64,000 bases of DNA from NCBI RefSeq assembly GCF_007991635.1, contig NZ_BJYS01000016.1, positions 1 through 64,000 of the forward strand. The letters are read 5' to 3'. The notes beneath the pieces are model-generated. The model was not told the DNA's origin and searched no databases. It saw only the letters and a program-made list of their open reading frames with translations. Positions 7,541 through 17,030 of the stretch are shown here, piece by piece. How positions within the stretch are numbered: position 1 is the stretch's first letter; each line of letters opens with the position of its first letter. Source of the stretch: Adhaeribacter aerolatus (GTDB lineage: Bacteria > Bacteroidota > Bacteroidia > Cytophagales > Hymenobacteraceae). A program made the translations under genes and the position numbers.

Positions 7541-8566
7541 ATGATAAATATTGATTTAAGGAGCGATACCGTAACCCGGCCCACGCCCGAAATGCAAAAC
7601 TATATGTTCCAGGCGCCGGTTGGTGACGATGTGTTTGAAGAAGATCCTACGGTAAATGAGCTGGAAGCTAAAACAGCCGCTTTGTTTGGCATGGAAGCCG
7701 GTCTTTTTTGTCCTTCCGGCACCATGACTAATCAGATTGCCATTAAAGCCCAAACCGAGCCATTAACTGAGATAATCTGCGATTATACAGCGCACATTTA
7801 CCAGTACGAAGGGGGTGGCATTGCTTTTAACTCAGCCGCATCGGTTTATTTACTCCACGGCGAACGCGGTAAAATTACGCCCGAAATGGTGCAAGGCGCT
7901 ATCCGGCCCGATAATATTCATTATCCGGTTACAAAAATGGTTTCGCTGGAAAATACTTCTAATAAAGGCGGCGGCGCTTTTTACACCTTGCCGGAGATTG
8001 CCGCCATATCGGCGGTGTGCAAAGAGAACAAACTAGCACTGCACCTGGATGGGGCCCGGGTCTTTAATGCCTTATTAGCTGCAGACGAATCGCCGCAGCC
8101 TTACAGCCAATATTTTACCAGTATTTCGGTTTGTTTATCGAAAGGCTTGGGTGCTCCGGTAGGATCGGTGCTGGTAGGGAGCAAAGATTTAATCCGGAAA
8201 TCGCGCCGCATCCGAAAAGCCCTGGGCGGCGGTATGCGGCAGGCCGGTTTTTTGGCGGCCGCCGGCATTTACGCCCTCGACCACCATGTAAATCGCCTGG
8301 CTCAGGATCATGCCCGTGCCCGCCTGCTCCGCGATACGCTCCAGCATTGCCCTTACGTGGAGCATGTATTACCCGTAGAAACAAACATTGTTATTTTTAA
8401 ATTGAAACCTTCTGCGAGTACCCAGACTTTTTTAGCAAAGCTAAAAGAACAAGGTATACTGGCGCTGGACTTTGGTCCACATCAAATCCGGTTTGTAACC
8501 CACCTCGATTTTACTGAAGCGATGACTGAAAGAACTTGTCAGGTTTTAAGAGAAATAAAGTTTTAG
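7541..8566 (+). CDS. ltaE: Low-specificity L-threonine aldolase
   Basis: A 341-residue PLP enzyme that splits L-threonine or allo-threonine into glycine and acetaldehyde. The opening DLRSDTVTRP is diagnostic of the family. HLDGAR at 168-173 carries the aspartate that contacts the PLP ring nitrogen. Lys201 in CLSKGLGAP is the Schiff-base lysine. The length is normal and the protein is cytosolic. It stands alone with its own promoter and a leader hairpin. Confidence 0.93.
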   Translation: MINIDLRSDTVTRPTPEMQNYMFQAPVGDDVFEEDPTVNELEAKTAALFGMEAGLFCPSGTMTNQIAIKAQTEPLTEIICDYTAHIYQYEGGGIAFNSAASVYLLHGERGKITPEMVQGAIRPDNIHYPVTKMVSLENTSNKGGGAFYTLPEIAAISAVCKENKLALHLDGARVFNALLAADESPQPYSQYFTSISVCLSKGLGAPVGSVLVGSKDLIRKSRRIRKALGGGMRQAGFLAAAGIYALDHHVNRLAQDHARARLLRDTLQHCPYVEHVLPVETNIVIFKLKPSASTQTFLAKLKEQGILALDFGPHQIRFVTHLDFTEAMTERTCQVLREIKF

Positions 8567-8725
8567 TTTTATCCTAGCTGAGAGAAGGGAATTGAAGGTA
8601 AATAAATGTTAAGCAACAATAGGGTTTAATCAGAATAAACACCGGTAATAATAGCTTTGGAGAGGCTAAGCCAGTAATTTTTATTTTGATATTACACCAT
8701 GATGGCAGCTAAAAAATGAAAAATA

Positions 8726-9346
8726 ATGGGAATATCCGCCGCGCCTGAATTACCATGGGAAGCTGTTTTACTTAAGGATAAGGTCCTGGCAAATATTGTC
8801 CGCAACAGCCCGGGAATAGAACAACTGCCCCACGAGGATATATATTTGAGTTTACTCAGTTCTATTATCAGTCAGCAATTATCTACCAAAGTAGCACGGG
8901 TTATTAAAAGCCGGTTTCTGGCGCTTTTCCCAGAAAACTATCCCGATCCGGCTTTGGTTTTGGCACAGCCCGACGGGGTACTGCGCAGCGTAGGCTTGTC
9001 TTTCCAGAAGTTAGGGTATATCCGCAATGTGGCGGCCTTTGCGCAGGCCGGCAATTTGCAATTCCCAATTATTTCAACCCTGGATGATGAGGCACTGATT
9101 AAACACCTTACTCAAATAAAAGGAGTCGGTCGCTGGACCGCCGAAATGATTCTGATGTTTACGCTGGTACGTCCGGATGTTTTTCCGGTAGATGATTTGG
9201 GAATTCAGAATGCAATGAAAAAGCATTACAACTTAAGCCAAACCGGCAAGACCTTACAGACCGAAATGATTAAGATTGCGGAGGCCTGGCGGCCATATCG
9301 TACCCTCGCCAGCCGTTACTTGTGGCAATCGCTGGATAATGGATAA
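8726..9346 (+). CDS. DNA-3-methyladenine glycosylase (AlkA-like, HhH-GPD)
   Basis: A 206-residue base-excision repair glycosylase that removes alkylated purines. The helix-hairpin-helix is IKGVGRWTA at about 131-139. The catalytic aspartate lies in FPVDDLGI at 153-160. It lacks the N-terminal TBP-like domain of E. coli AlkA, as do many compact relatives of the MAG1/AlkA2 type, and has no Fe-S cysteine cluster, which separates it from Nth and MutY. It ends just before a bidirectional terminator. Confidence 0.88.
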   Translation: MGISAAPELPWEAVLLKDKVLANIVRNSPGIEQLPHEDIYLSLLSSIISQQLSTKVARVIKSRFLALFPENYPDPALVLAQPDGVLRSVGLSFQKLGYIRNVAAFAQAGNLQFPIISTLDDEALIKHLTQIKGVGRWTAEMILMFTLVRPDVFPVDDLGIQNAMKKHYNLSQTGKTLQTEMIKIAEAWRPYRTLASRYLWQSLDNG

Positions 9347-9352
9347 TAATTA

Positions 9353-9397
9353 AGCCACAACATTCTGGTTATAATTTATACCGAGATAGTTGTGGCT
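9353..9397. terminator. Bidirectional hairpin between convergent genes
   Basis: AGCCACAAC at 9353-9361 pairs perfectly with GTTGTGGCT at 9389-9397. Partial pairing extends outward through the AATAATT/GATTATT flanks. The flanks give T-rich tracts in both directions. It separates the glycosylase (ends 9346) from the MFS gene (ends 9404). Confidence 0.6.
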
Positions 9398-9403
9398 GAT
9401 TAT

Positions 9404-10591
9404 TTAAATTTTAGCTTTAGTAGCTACCAGGGCAATGGAAAGCCCCATTACGGCAATAATAGAGAAAGAAACCTGCAGACTGGTAGCGCCGGCCACTAAA
9501 CCAATCAGCGGCGGGCCGAACAAAAAGCCTAAGAAGCCAATGGTAGAAACAGCCGCTAAAGCTACACCCGGCGACATAACCTTAGACTTACCGGCAGCGC
9601 TATAAACCAGCGGCACCACCGACGACACCCCGGCTCCTACTAAAAAGAAACCAATAATGGCGGCTACCATGTTCGGGAATAAAACCGCAATGGCTAAACC
9701 GGCCGCCGTAAGCAAACCACTTAATTGCAAAATCCGCTTCAGTCCATAACGGCGGGTCAGGCCGTCGGCTAAAAACCGGCTTAAAGCCATGGTACACATA
9801 AAAGCCGTATATCCAGCTCCAACCCAAGCTTTTTCGGCCAGCACTACTTTCTTAAAGTAAACGCCGCTCCAGTCAAACATCGCTCCTTCGCAAATCATCG
9901 AACAAAAAGCTATAATGCCCAGGTGGATTAACGATTTATCTGGTTTAACAAAAATAGATTGGTTTTCCTGCTTATTCGTATCCTCTCTAAGGAAATAACG
10001 GGAACTTAAGGCAATAACCGACCAGGCCAATATTAAAACCAGAATAAAATGCTGATACGGCACAATGCCGGTACCAATCATTATAGTGCCCAAAGCCGCC
10101 CCTAAAAAACCAGCCAGGCTCCAAACACCATGAAAAGAAGCCATGATTGATTTTTTGTACAAAGCCTCTACGCCAACGGCCTGGGTATTAATAGCTATGT
10201 TTACCATATTGCCCGCAAACCCAAACAAAAACAAACCGCCCATTAAAGCCACCGTTGTTTCGGCCAAGCCAAGCGTAATCAGAACAAGGTTATAAAGCAT
10301 AGCGGCAATAATTACCACTATCCGGCTGCCGGCCCTGGAAATTAACCAACCCGAAAAGGGTAAAGAAACCATTAAACCAACTGGCAAGGCCAGCAAAACG
10401 CCACCTAAAGCAGAATCAGAAAGATTTAAAGTTTGCTGAATAGTAGGAATCCGGGAAGCCCAACTGGCAAAGGCCAACCCTTGAATAAAGAAAATGGCCG
10501 CTACGGCATAGCGGTACATTTTTTTAGGAATAACTCTTTCCGTAGCGGTAAAAGTTATATCGTTTAAATCCAGTGCTTTGTTTATTGCCAT
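9404..10591 (-). CDS. MFS transporter (YbjJ-like)
   Basis: A 395-residue major facilitator superfamily carrier with about 12 membrane helices. The SRIPTIQQTLNLSDSALGGVLLALPVG stretch near residues 46-72 resembles the YbjJ/inner-membrane MFS group. LISRAGSR near 83-90 is the loop 2-3 motif region, and FGPPLIGLVAG appears near the end. The substrate is unknown. It converges with the glycosylase through a shared hairpin. A TAATTTTG promoter element sits 29 bases upstream of the start. Confidence 0.85.
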   Translation of the reverse strand: MAINKALDLNDITFTATERVIPKKMYRYAVAAIFFIQGLAFASWASRIPTIQQTLNLSDSALGGVLLALPVGLMVSLPFSGWLISRAGSRIVVIIAAMLYNLVLITLGLAETTVALMGGLFLFGFAGNMVNIAINTQAVGVEALYKKSIMASFHGVWSLAGFLGAALGTIMIGTGIVPYQHFILVLILAWSVIALSSRYFLREDTNKQENQSIFVKPDKSLIHLGIIAFCSMICEGAMFDWSGVYFKKVVLAEKAWVGAGYTAFMCTMALSRFLADGLTRRYGLKRILQLSGLLTAAGLAIAVLFPNMVAAIIGFFLVGAGVSSVVPLVYSAAGKSKVMSPGVALAAVSTIGFLGFLFGPPLIGLVAGATSLQVSFSIIAVMGLSIALVATKAKI

Positions 10592-10619
10592 GTTAAAAAT
10601 ATTATTTGCAATTATTCGG

Positions 10620-10627
10620 CAAAATTA
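10620..10627 (-). promoter_or_regulatory. -7 element for the MFS gene (TAATTTTG)
   Basis: The minus strand reads TAATTTTG here, matching TAnnTTTG, 29 bases before the start at 10591. No -33 TTTG is seen at the usual spacing. Confidence 0.5.
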
Positions 10628-11058
10628 AAATTTTGTTGCAAATAATTAATTAATACAAATTATTATATACAAAATATTTATCAATATGCTTTATTTCTTA
10701 ATTATCAGCTTATAATATTATATATGAAATTACTAATTAACGCCATTCTGTTTTCTGAATTATTCAGAACGATATCAGAAAATATAAATGCCTTTTTTCA
10801 ATTTGGCAGGGCTTACGCAAATTATAGGAATGCCGAAAGGGTGCCACTAAGGTGGGCTTTCACCAGCTAATGGCAGGTCAGAAGGCGCGGCAAGGCAAAA
10901 GCAGCGTTCAAAGAAATTATCTTTCGTTCTTTTGGGTTGAACATTACCAGGGGAAAAAAATATTTCTCCTGGCCTAAAAAAGAAAAGACGAACAGAATTC
11001 CATCCGGTTAAAGAAAGGTTAATCGGTTAAGTTATAAGTAACAGAAATTCGGCCGGAC
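10628..11058. other. Intergenic region, no gene seen
   Basis: The left half is very AT-rich. From about 10800 the composition changes to GC-richer sequence with no convincing reading frame. A ten-base string GGCTTACGCA at 10810-10819 recurs at 24158-24167 and resembles the tips of some insertion sequences. A hairpin CCAGGGGAAA/TTTCTCCTGG at 10947-10972 (one wobble) precedes the DUF58 gene end. It may be remnant mobile DNA; nothing else is supported. Confidence 0.4.
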
Positions 11059-11973
11059 TTACTTTACCTTACTGCGCTTAATCAGGTATCCCATCAACAC
11101 CTTTTCGAAAGGCTCCTGAATATCTACCGGAATAAAATCTATTTTGTACTGCCCGCATTTTAATGCCAGTTCCTGCTTAAACTGTTGCATAGCCTGTAGA
11201 TATTGGGTGCGTACCTGCGATGGCTGCAACTTTATTTCTTCGCCGGTTTCTATATCTACAAACACGTAGGGCCGGTCCGGAAAATTAAAATCTTCTTCGG
11301 TACTTTTATCGGTAACATGAAAAAGCAGCACTTCGTGGTTGCGGTGTTTCAAGTGCTGCAGGGCGGCGAGCAAACCCGAAGCATCTTCGTTGCGCCCCAG
11401 CATATCGCTAAAAATTATAACCAGCGACCGCTTCTGGATTTGTTGCGCTATCTGGTTGATAACGCCCGAAACATCGGTATCTTTACCCGGCGACGGTTTG
11501 GAAATTAAATTCTGCAAATGCAGCAATAACGTATGCACATGCGAAGTGGTAGACCGCACCGGGGTTTGGGCTTCAACTTTATCCGAGAAGGTTACCAGTC
11601 CAACCGCATCGCGTTGCCGTTGCAGCATGTTGGCAATTGCCGCCGCGCATAAAGCACTAAATGTAACCTTGCCATACGTTTCTACCGGATAAAACATCGA
11701 CGGCGATATATCCAGCAGCAAATGACAGCGCAGGTTGGTTTCTTCTTCGTAGCGCTTTACAAACAATTTATCTGTCCGGGCAAATACTTTCCAATCGATA
11801 TGGCGGGTACTTTCGCCGCTGTTATACAGGCGGTGTTCCGAAAACTCCACCGAAAAGCCGTGGTACGGCGATTGGTGCAAACCCGTGATGAAACCTTCCA
11901 CTAATTGTTTGGCCAGAAATTCCAGATTTTCAAATTTCCGTACCGTTGCCAGATCAATAATGGTTTGTTTCAT
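11059..11973 (-). CDS. DUF58 domain protein with VWA-like fold
   Basis: A 304-residue protein of the DUF58 family, usually encoded beside a MoxR AAA ATPase and VWA proteins in Bacteroidota. The conserved block from Tyr50 through STRHIDWKVFAR (55-66) is typical. A MIDAS-like metal site DISPS is at 88-92. There is no signal peptide or membrane helix, so it is cytosolic. No moxR neighbour is present in this window, which is unusual for the family. Function is unknown, perhaps in assembly or chaperoning of envelope complexes. Confidence 0.85.
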   Translation of the reverse strand: MKQTIIDLATVRKFENLEFLAKQLVEGFITGLHQSPYHGFSVEFSEHRLYNSGESTRHIDWKVFARTDKLFVKRYEEETNLRCHLLLDISPSMFYPVETYGKVTFSALCAAAIANMLQRQRDAVGLVTFSDKVEAQTPVRSTTSHVHTLLLHLQNLISKPSPGKDTDVSGVINQIAQQIQKRSLVIIFSDMLGRNEDASGLLAALQHLKHRNHEVLLFHVTDKSTEEDFNFPDRPYVFVDIETGEEIKLQPSQVRTQYLQAMQQFKQELALKCGQYKIDFIPVDIQEPFEKVLMGYLIKRSKVK

Positions 11974-12241
11974 AATGAGATAAATAAAGGAGTTATAAGG
12001 AATTTTAAAAATAGAAAACTTACGTGAATTTAGGCACTTGCCAACAATTTACCTGAATAATAATTTAAGATTTAAACTTAAATATTATATTTGTTGAATA
12101 TTTATAAAAGAGTAGAACGCATTGATTTTGTTTAATTAGGCATGCATACGTCTTTAACAAAAAATTAAATACAAATATTTTTATAAATCATCCAAAACCA
12201 TTACTTTAGCCTTACAAATAATATAAGTAACCTATATAAAA

Positions 12242-12568
12242 GTGGAAGAGAACAACGAAAAAGCTGAGATTTATTCACAACGAATAAGAGCTGGGAAAAG
12301 GACGTATTTTTTTGATGTGAAGTCAACTCGCTCAAATGATTACTACCTGACGATCACGGAAAGTAAAAGAAAATTCAAAGACGAAACTTATTCGTACGAG
12401 AAACACAAAATTTTCCTTTACAAAGAAGATTTCGCAAAGTTCGTTGAAGCGCTCCAAAGTACCATCGACCACGTTAAATCTGAGCTTCTAACCGAAGATG
12501 TTCTGGCAGAACTGGAAAAACAATCCCAGGAACCTGCTACCCTCGACGATGAATTGAAGTGGGAATAG
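12242..12568 (+). CDS. PUR-family DNA/RNA-binding protein (DUF3276)
   Basis: A 108-residue protein of the PUR/DUF3276 family, which is conserved in Bacteroidota and Borrelia. The core IYSQRIRAGKRTYFFDVK (residues 10-27) followed by DYYLTITESKRKF forms one PUR repeat, a single-stranded nucleic-acid-binding fold that probably dimerises. The C-terminal third is acidic. The start is a GTG at 12242. A clean hairpin terminator follows 28 bases after the stop. Its regulatory target is unknown. Confidence 0.88.
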   Translation: MEENNEKAEIYSQRIRAGKRTYFFDVKSTRSNDYYLTITESKRKFKDETYSYEKHKIFLYKEDFAKFVEALQSTIDHVKSELLTEDVLAELEKQSQEPATLDDELKWE

Positions 12569-12596
12569 GTTAACCAACTAGTTGCTAAATTGTTTC

Positions 12597-12624
12597 AGCT
12601 CATGTAATACATGGGCTTTTTTTG
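12597..12624 (+). terminator. Rho-independent terminator of the PUR gene
   Basis: AGCTCATGT at 12597-12605 pairs with ACATGGGCT at 12609-12617 (one U-G wobble) around a three-base loop, followed by a run of seven T. Confidence 0.8.
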
Positions 12625-12690
12625 TTTCTTTTTTATTCAATAGTTACCAGAGTTATATTTGCTTACCCCGCTATCAATATATTATTTTAA

Positions 12691-13131
12691 GTGATGCCTG
12701 ACCTACTTCTGAATTTAAAATTTGTCTTACCTTTTCTGCTAATTATTAATGTATTAACCGTGCTTTTATACCGGAAGAACTTACGGTATATAAAAGGTCC
12801 GGTGATATTTTTTATTATACTTTTTGGCGTGTTTCTGGGGTACCGCTTTCTAATTTTTCCGGTGCAGCAAGAGAAAGTGCAGGCTAGTCGCCAGGCCGAA
12901 ATACAAAAACAGAAATGGGATTATTTAAACGACCCGGAAAAAGATGCAGCCTTTGCGAAGCAGGAAATAAATTACCAGCAGAATAACCTGGCTTTGTTCC
13001 GGATAACCGGTTTGCAAGCAGCTTTTAGTGCTATTTTTTCCTGCCTTGGCTTATTTCTGGCACCAGATAAAAAGGTTCATGCCGGGTTTGCGATGGGCTT
13101 TTTCTTATTAGCATTTCTCTTCCTTACTTAG
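12691..13131 (+). CDS. Small four-helix membrane protein, unknown
   Basis: A 146-residue protein with four predicted membrane segments near residues 6-27, 34-54, 99-123 and 130-145. A charged linker with QQEKVQASRQAE lies between helices two and three. No known motif is seen. The ATG at 12691 gives a first helix close to the N-terminus. It sits alone between the PUR terminator and ychF. It is likely a real inner-membrane protein given the regular hydrophobic pattern, but function cannot be stated. Confidence 0.65.
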   Translation: MMPDLLLNLKFVLPFLLIINVLTVLLYRKNLRYIKGPVIFFIILFGVFLGYRFLIFPVQQEKVQASRQAEIQKQKWDYLNDPEKDAAFAKQEINYQQNNLALFRITGLQAAFSAIFSCLGLFLAPDKKVHAGFAMGFFLLAFLFLT

Positions 13132-13234
13132 ATTTTAAATCTCAGGCCGGCTGCCCACCAGCAAAGCCTTTTTATTTTCAGGCCACTATTTTCACAGATT
13201 ATAAAGCAGGTAAGCATCCCAGCAAAATTGTGAG

Positions 13235-13242
13235 TATATTTG
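13235..13242 (+). promoter_or_regulatory. -7 element for ychF (TATATTTG)
   Basis: TATATTTG matches TAnnTTTG and lies 39 bases before the ychF ATG. No matching -33 element is seen at the usual distance. Confidence 0.5.
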
Positions 13243-13281
13243 CACCCGATTTAACAGAATAAATAAACTTAAAATATTTTC

Positions 13282-14379
13282 ATGGGACTACGCTGCGGAA
13301 TTGTTGGCCTGCCTAACGTGGGTAAATCAACTTTGTTTAACGCTATATCCAGCGCCAAAGCCGAATCGGCTAATTATCCATTCTGTACCATTGAGCCAAA
13401 CGTGGGCGTAGTAACTGTACCCGACGAGCGCCTGCAAGTATTAGAAGAACTGGTACACCCGGAGCGGGTACTGCCTACTATAATCGAATTTGTAGATATA
13501 GCCGGATTGGTGAAAGGTGCCAGCAAGGGCGAAGGTTTAGGTAATAAATTTCTGGCGAATATCCGGGAAGTAGATGCCATTATTCACGTGGTGCGCTGCT
13601 TCGACGACCCCAATATTGTGCACGTAGCCGGCGGCGTGGATCCGGTTTTCGATAAAGAAGTAATTGATACCGAGTTGCAATTAAAAGACCTGGAATCAAT
13701 CGATAAAAAAATTGCGAAAGTAGAACGGACGGCCAAATCGGGTGATGCCAAAGCTAAAAAAGAATTTGCCTCGCTGCAAGCTTTTAAAAACCATCTCGAA
13801 AGCGGAAAAAATGCCCGTTCTTTACATGCATCAGAAGAAGATTTAGAAGCAGTAATCGATTTGCAATTGCTTACCCTGAAGCCTGTTATTTATGTTGCCA
13901 ACGTAGACGAAGGCGCGATAAACACCGGAAATAAATTTGTAGATGCCTTAAAGGAATATATTAAAGACGAATACGCCCAGGTAGTAGTTATATCCGCCGC
14001 CATCGAAGCCCAGATTGCTGAATTGACCGACCCGGAAGAAAAGGAAATGTTTTTAGCCGAGTACGGTCTGCAGGAATCGGGTTTAAACCAGTTAATAAAA
14101 GCCTCTTATTCTTTACTCAACCTGATAACTTACTTTACAGCCGGCGTTAAAGAAGTACGCGCGTGGACCATTCAGAAAGGCTGGAAAGCACCCCAGGCGG
14201 CTGGTGTTATTCACTCCGATTTTGAAAAGGGCTTTATCCGGGCGGAGGTAATAAAATTACCGGATTATCAGGAATACAAATCAGAAGCAAAAATAAAAGA
14301 AGCCGGTAAAATGGCGGTTGAAGGGAAAGAATACGTGGTGCAGGACGGCGATATTATGCACTTCCGGTTTAACGTGTAA
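13282..14379 (+). CDS. ychF: Redox-regulated ATPase YchF (Obg family)
   Basis: A 365-residue Obg-family P-loop protein that binds ATP rather than GTP and associates with ribosomes. G1 is GLPNVGKST at 9-17. The switch-II DIAGLVKGAS follows at about 72-81. The G4 position reads NVDEG rather than NKxD, as expected for YchF and its ATP preference. The C-terminal TGS domain ends with the YVVQDGDIMHFRFNV signature. It has its own promoter element and terminator, so it is monocistronic. Confidence 0.96.
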   Translation: MGLRCGIVGLPNVGKSTLFNAISSAKAESANYPFCTIEPNVGVVTVPDERLQVLEELVHPERVLPTIIEFVDIAGLVKGASKGEGLGNKFLANIREVDAIIHVVRCFDDPNIVHVAGGVDPVFDKEVIDTELQLKDLESIDKKIAKVERTAKSGDAKAKKEFASLQAFKNHLESGKNARSLHASEEDLEAVIDLQLLTLKPVIYVANVDEGAINTGNKFVDALKEYIKDEYAQVVVISAAIEAQIAELTDPEEKEMFLAEYGLQESGLNQLIKASYSLLNLITYFTAGVKEVRAWTIQKGWKAPQAAGVIHSDFEKGFIRAEVIKLPDYQEYKSEAKIKEAGKMAVEGKEYVVQDGDIMHFRFNV

Positions 14380-14400
14380 AAGTTAAATAATCTGAATAAA

Positions 14401-14433
14401 AAAGAGCGCTGAGTTTTCCCAGCGCTCTTTTTT
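14401..14433 (+). terminator. Rho-independent terminator of ychF
   Basis: AAAGAGCGCTG at 14401-14411 pairs perfectly with CAGCGCTCTTT at 14420-14430 around an eight-base loop, and T residues continue past the stem. It lies 21 bases after the ychF stop. Confidence 0.88.
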
Positions 14434-14538
14434 TATTTTAATTACTACTCCAACGAGCAAAATACACCAGTTGCGATATTATTAACGGTACGAAGGTTAT
14501 CTGCCATTAGCCTACATCCTTGGCTAACACTTAAACAA

Positions 14539-14847
14539 TCAGGATTCCGGATCCGCTGGCTTAATCTTTTTAAGCTTAGGCTTCTTTTTCTTCGCAACGC
14601 CGGTAAGTTCTTCTAAATGAATGACTGCATCCCTGATCTTAGAAACCAGGGCTTTACCTTCGTCTAAACCCGTTACCGAGGCCAAGGTTACACCCAAGCC
14701 TACCGCTCCCAGCAACGATAAAAGAATACGATCATCTTTAATAACAGGCTTAACGGCCCGGTAAATTACCTGGTGCTTTTTCTTTTTTTTGCCTTTTCCC
14801 ATGTGCAGCGAAGAAATAAATCTTATAAAGTTTAATTTATTACGCAC
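14539..14847 (-). CDS. Small lysine-rich protein, unknown
   Basis: A protein of up to 102 residues with basic ends (GKGKKKKKH and VAKKKKPKLKKIK) around one hydrophobic stretch, LLSLLGAVGLGVTLASVTG, long enough for a single membrane helix. The frame opens at GTG 14847, preceded by an unusually good AGGAGG four to six bases upstream. An alternative ATG at 14802 would give an 87-residue protein starting MGKGKKKK. I favour the GTG because Shine-Dalgarno sites are rare here. No family is recognised. Confidence 0.55.
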   Translation of the reverse strand: MRNKLNFIRFISSLHMGKGKKKKKHQVIYRAVKPVIKDDRILLSLLGAVGLGVTLASVTGLDEGKALVSKIRDAVIHLEELTGVAKKKKPKLKKIKPADPES

Positions 14848-14983
14848 CTCCCCTCCTATGGTTCCGGCTGACTTGGTACCTGTGTGCTGATTTACTCGCC
14901 GTCACCTTTATTTAACCCATTAGCACACAAGTATCTACCTGCATCAATTCATAAGTAGGTTATTACGCATAAAGTAAACCGCT

Positions 14984-15397
14984 TTAACTTTGTAGTGAAT
15001 ATTGCTGTAACCACTTCTCGGCTTTGCCTTTGTCATCGAAAACCTGAGCCTGGAAAGATTTTAGTTTTGCATAAAAAATAGAGGCACTAGAGTCGGCAAA
15101 TGATTCAGGAGTGGTAATCATCGCGAAAAATTTTAAACCAGACCGGGCAGCCCGCGGTGCCCAATCGTTTAAAACCCAATCCAAAGAATGGTCCCAACTT
15201 CCTAAAATTAAACGGGTATCATTCAAAACACATTTATAGCCCGCTTTCTGAAGTGCTTGGGTATAAGCTATTGCTCCGGTTTTAATATTATCTTCTGTTA
15301 AATATCCCATCCAGTTTACATGTACCCATTTGTTTTTTTCATTAACATCTATGGTTAAAAAAACACGGCCAAAGGAATTTCTAAGCTCTTGCGTCAT
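14984..15397 (-). CDS. STAS/SpoIIAA-like domain protein, unknown
   Basis: A 137-residue cytosolic protein. The pattern of alternating strands and helices, with VHVNWMGYLTEDNIKTGAIAY and VLNDTRLILGSWDHS, resembles the SpoIIAA/STAS-like proteins common in Hymenobacteraceae, which are often linked to stress signalling. No phosphorylatable Asp-Ser motif can be named with confidence. It stands alone, with a long AT-rich gap upstream. The family call is by resemblance and is tentative. Confidence 0.6.
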   Translation of the reverse strand: MTQELRNSFGRVFLTIDVNEKNKWVHVNWMGYLTEDNIKTGAIAYTQALQKAGYKCVLNDTRLILGSWDHSLDWVLNDWAPRAARSGLKFFAMITTPESFADSSASIFYAKLKSFQAQVFDDKGKAEKWLQQYSLQS

Positions 15398-15863
15398 TAT
15401 ATATTGCTAACTCCAGTAAAATTAATAAAAAATAACTTCCGGCAATAACTTTCCGAACTTGAAATAAAGGAAAATTTATATTTTACATATCAAACAATTC
15501 CAATATAATTATTCTGCCATTCTGTCTTATTTAAATAGAACCTTCTAAAAAATATTCCTACTCAGGCGAAATTCCAAAAGTTTAATATTTTGATAAATAT
15601 TTCATCCTTTTACCTAATCATTCATCTTAATTGGGCTACTTAATTATAGCCGAGCTAGTTGATAGGTACTTTCCACTTTTACTCTCGGCGCTTTTTTGCG
15701 TTTTCCTGCTTAAGCTTTAATTATTTAATCTAATTGGGTGCTGAAACTTTAATCGAAAAATTAAGTAATGAAAAAGCTGTTCCGGTTTAGGAACAAATAA
15801 AGGTTTATAAAAAAACCTTTTAACTAAATAAATGTGTCACTTTAACCCAATAGGACTATAAGT
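15398..15863. other. AT-rich intergenic region
   Basis: This region separates divergent genes. It is AT-rich with frequent stops in all frames. A weak hairpin AAAGGTTT/AAACCTTT lies at 15799-15820, 44 bases before the dehydrogenase start. No RNA gene or clear TAnnTTTG promoter is seen. Confidence 0.4.
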
Positions 15864-17018
15864 ATGCTAGCAACAAATTACCGCGGTACGCAACGGATCC
15901 GCGTCAGTCAGAAACCTATGCCCGAAATAAAGCATCCGGAGGATGCTATTGTTAGGGTAACCCGCACCTGTATTTGCGGTTCCGACCTGCATTTATATAA
16001 TGGCAATGTGCCGGATACCCGGGTCGGAATGACCTTTGGGCACGAATTTACCGGAGTTGTAGAAGAAGTTGGATCCGAAGTAACCAAAATAAAAGTTGGC
16101 GACCACGTGTTGGTACCTTTTAATATTGCCTGCGGCCGTTGCCATTTTTGTAAGCAAGGCTTATTCGGAAACTGCCATGAATCTAACACGCAGGCTTCAG
16201 CCGTTGGTGGTATTTTTGGTTATTCACATACTGCGGGCGGCCATGAAGGCGGCCAGGCCGAATACGTACGTGTGCCATACGCAAATGTGGGACCTACCGT
16301 TATTCCGGCGGGCATGGATCCGGATGATGCTGTTTTGTTAACCGATGTGGTACCAACCGGCTATCAGGCGGCCGAGATGGGTGGCATTCAGCCCGGCGAT
16401 ACCGTGGTAGTTTTTGGTGCGGGTCCGATAGGCATTATGGCTGCCAGGTGTGCCTGGTTATTTGGAGCCGGACGGGTTATCGTTATAGATAAAATAGATT
16501 ACCGCCTTGAATTTGTAAAAAACTACGCTAACTGCGAAGCTTATAATTACGAAGAATTAGGTGACCCCGTGGTATTTATAAAGAAAACTACCGACTGGAT
16601 GGGCGCTGATGTAGTAATAGATGCAGTTGGGGCAGAAGCAACGGGCAGCACAATGCAAAGCATTACCGGGCGTAAATTATTGCTGCAGGCCGGTTCGGCT
16701 ACAGCCTTACACTGGGCTATCAATTCGGTGAAAAAAGGCGGCATTGTTTCTATTGTGGGTGTTTATGGCCCTACTGATAACCTGGTGCCGATTGGTAATG
16801 TGGTAAACAAAGGTATTACCATTCGGGCTAACCAGGCTTCGGTAAAGCGCTTGCTACCCCGCCTGATCCAGCACGTGCAGAACGGCGTGTTGAACCCCAA
16901 AGCTTTAATTACGCACCGAATACCCTTAGAAGAAGCAGCCGATGGTTACCGGATTTTTTCTGACAAACTTGATAATTGCATTAAACCAGTTCTTATTCCG
17001 CCAAGAGCGAGAATGTAA
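15864..17018 (+). CDS. Zinc-dependent alcohol dehydrogenase (MDR family)
   Basis: A 384-residue medium-chain dehydrogenase, of the type often annotated as formaldehyde or alcohol dehydrogenase. The catalytic zinc ligands are Cys38 in CGSD and the GHE motif at 59-61. The structural zinc site has Cys90, Cys93, Cys96 and Cys104. The NAD(P)-binding loop reads FGAGPIGIMAAR near 186. The length and GHE context fit formaldehyde-dehydrogenase-like MDR enzymes; substrate is unknown. A small membrane protein gene follows only 12 bases later and is probably co-transcribed. Confidence 0.9.
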   Translation: MLATNYRGTQRIRVSQKPMPEIKHPEDAIVRVTRTCICGSDLHLYNGNVPDTRVGMTFGHEFTGVVEEVGSEVTKIKVGDHVLVPFNIACGRCHFCKQGLFGNCHESNTQASAVGGIFGYSHTAGGHEGGQAEYVRVPYANVGPTVIPAGMDPDDAVLLTDVVPTGYQAAEMGGIQPGDTVVVFGAGPIGIMAARCAWLFGAGRVIVIDKIDYRLEFVKNYANCEAYNYEELGDPVVFIKKTTDWMGADVVIDAVGAEATGSTMQSITGRKLLLQAGSATALHWAINSVKKGGIVSIVGVYGPTDNLVPIGNVVNKGITIRANQASVKRLLPRLIQHVQNGVLNPKALITHRIPLEEAADGYRIFSDKLDNCIKPVLIPPRARM

Positions 17019-17030
17019 ACCAGGATAAAT

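Noticed and set aside
8131..8400. A plus-strand frame with Pro/Arg-rich sequence inside threonine aldolase
   Set aside because: It is a shadow caused by the GC-rich codons of the aldolase gene; no family match.
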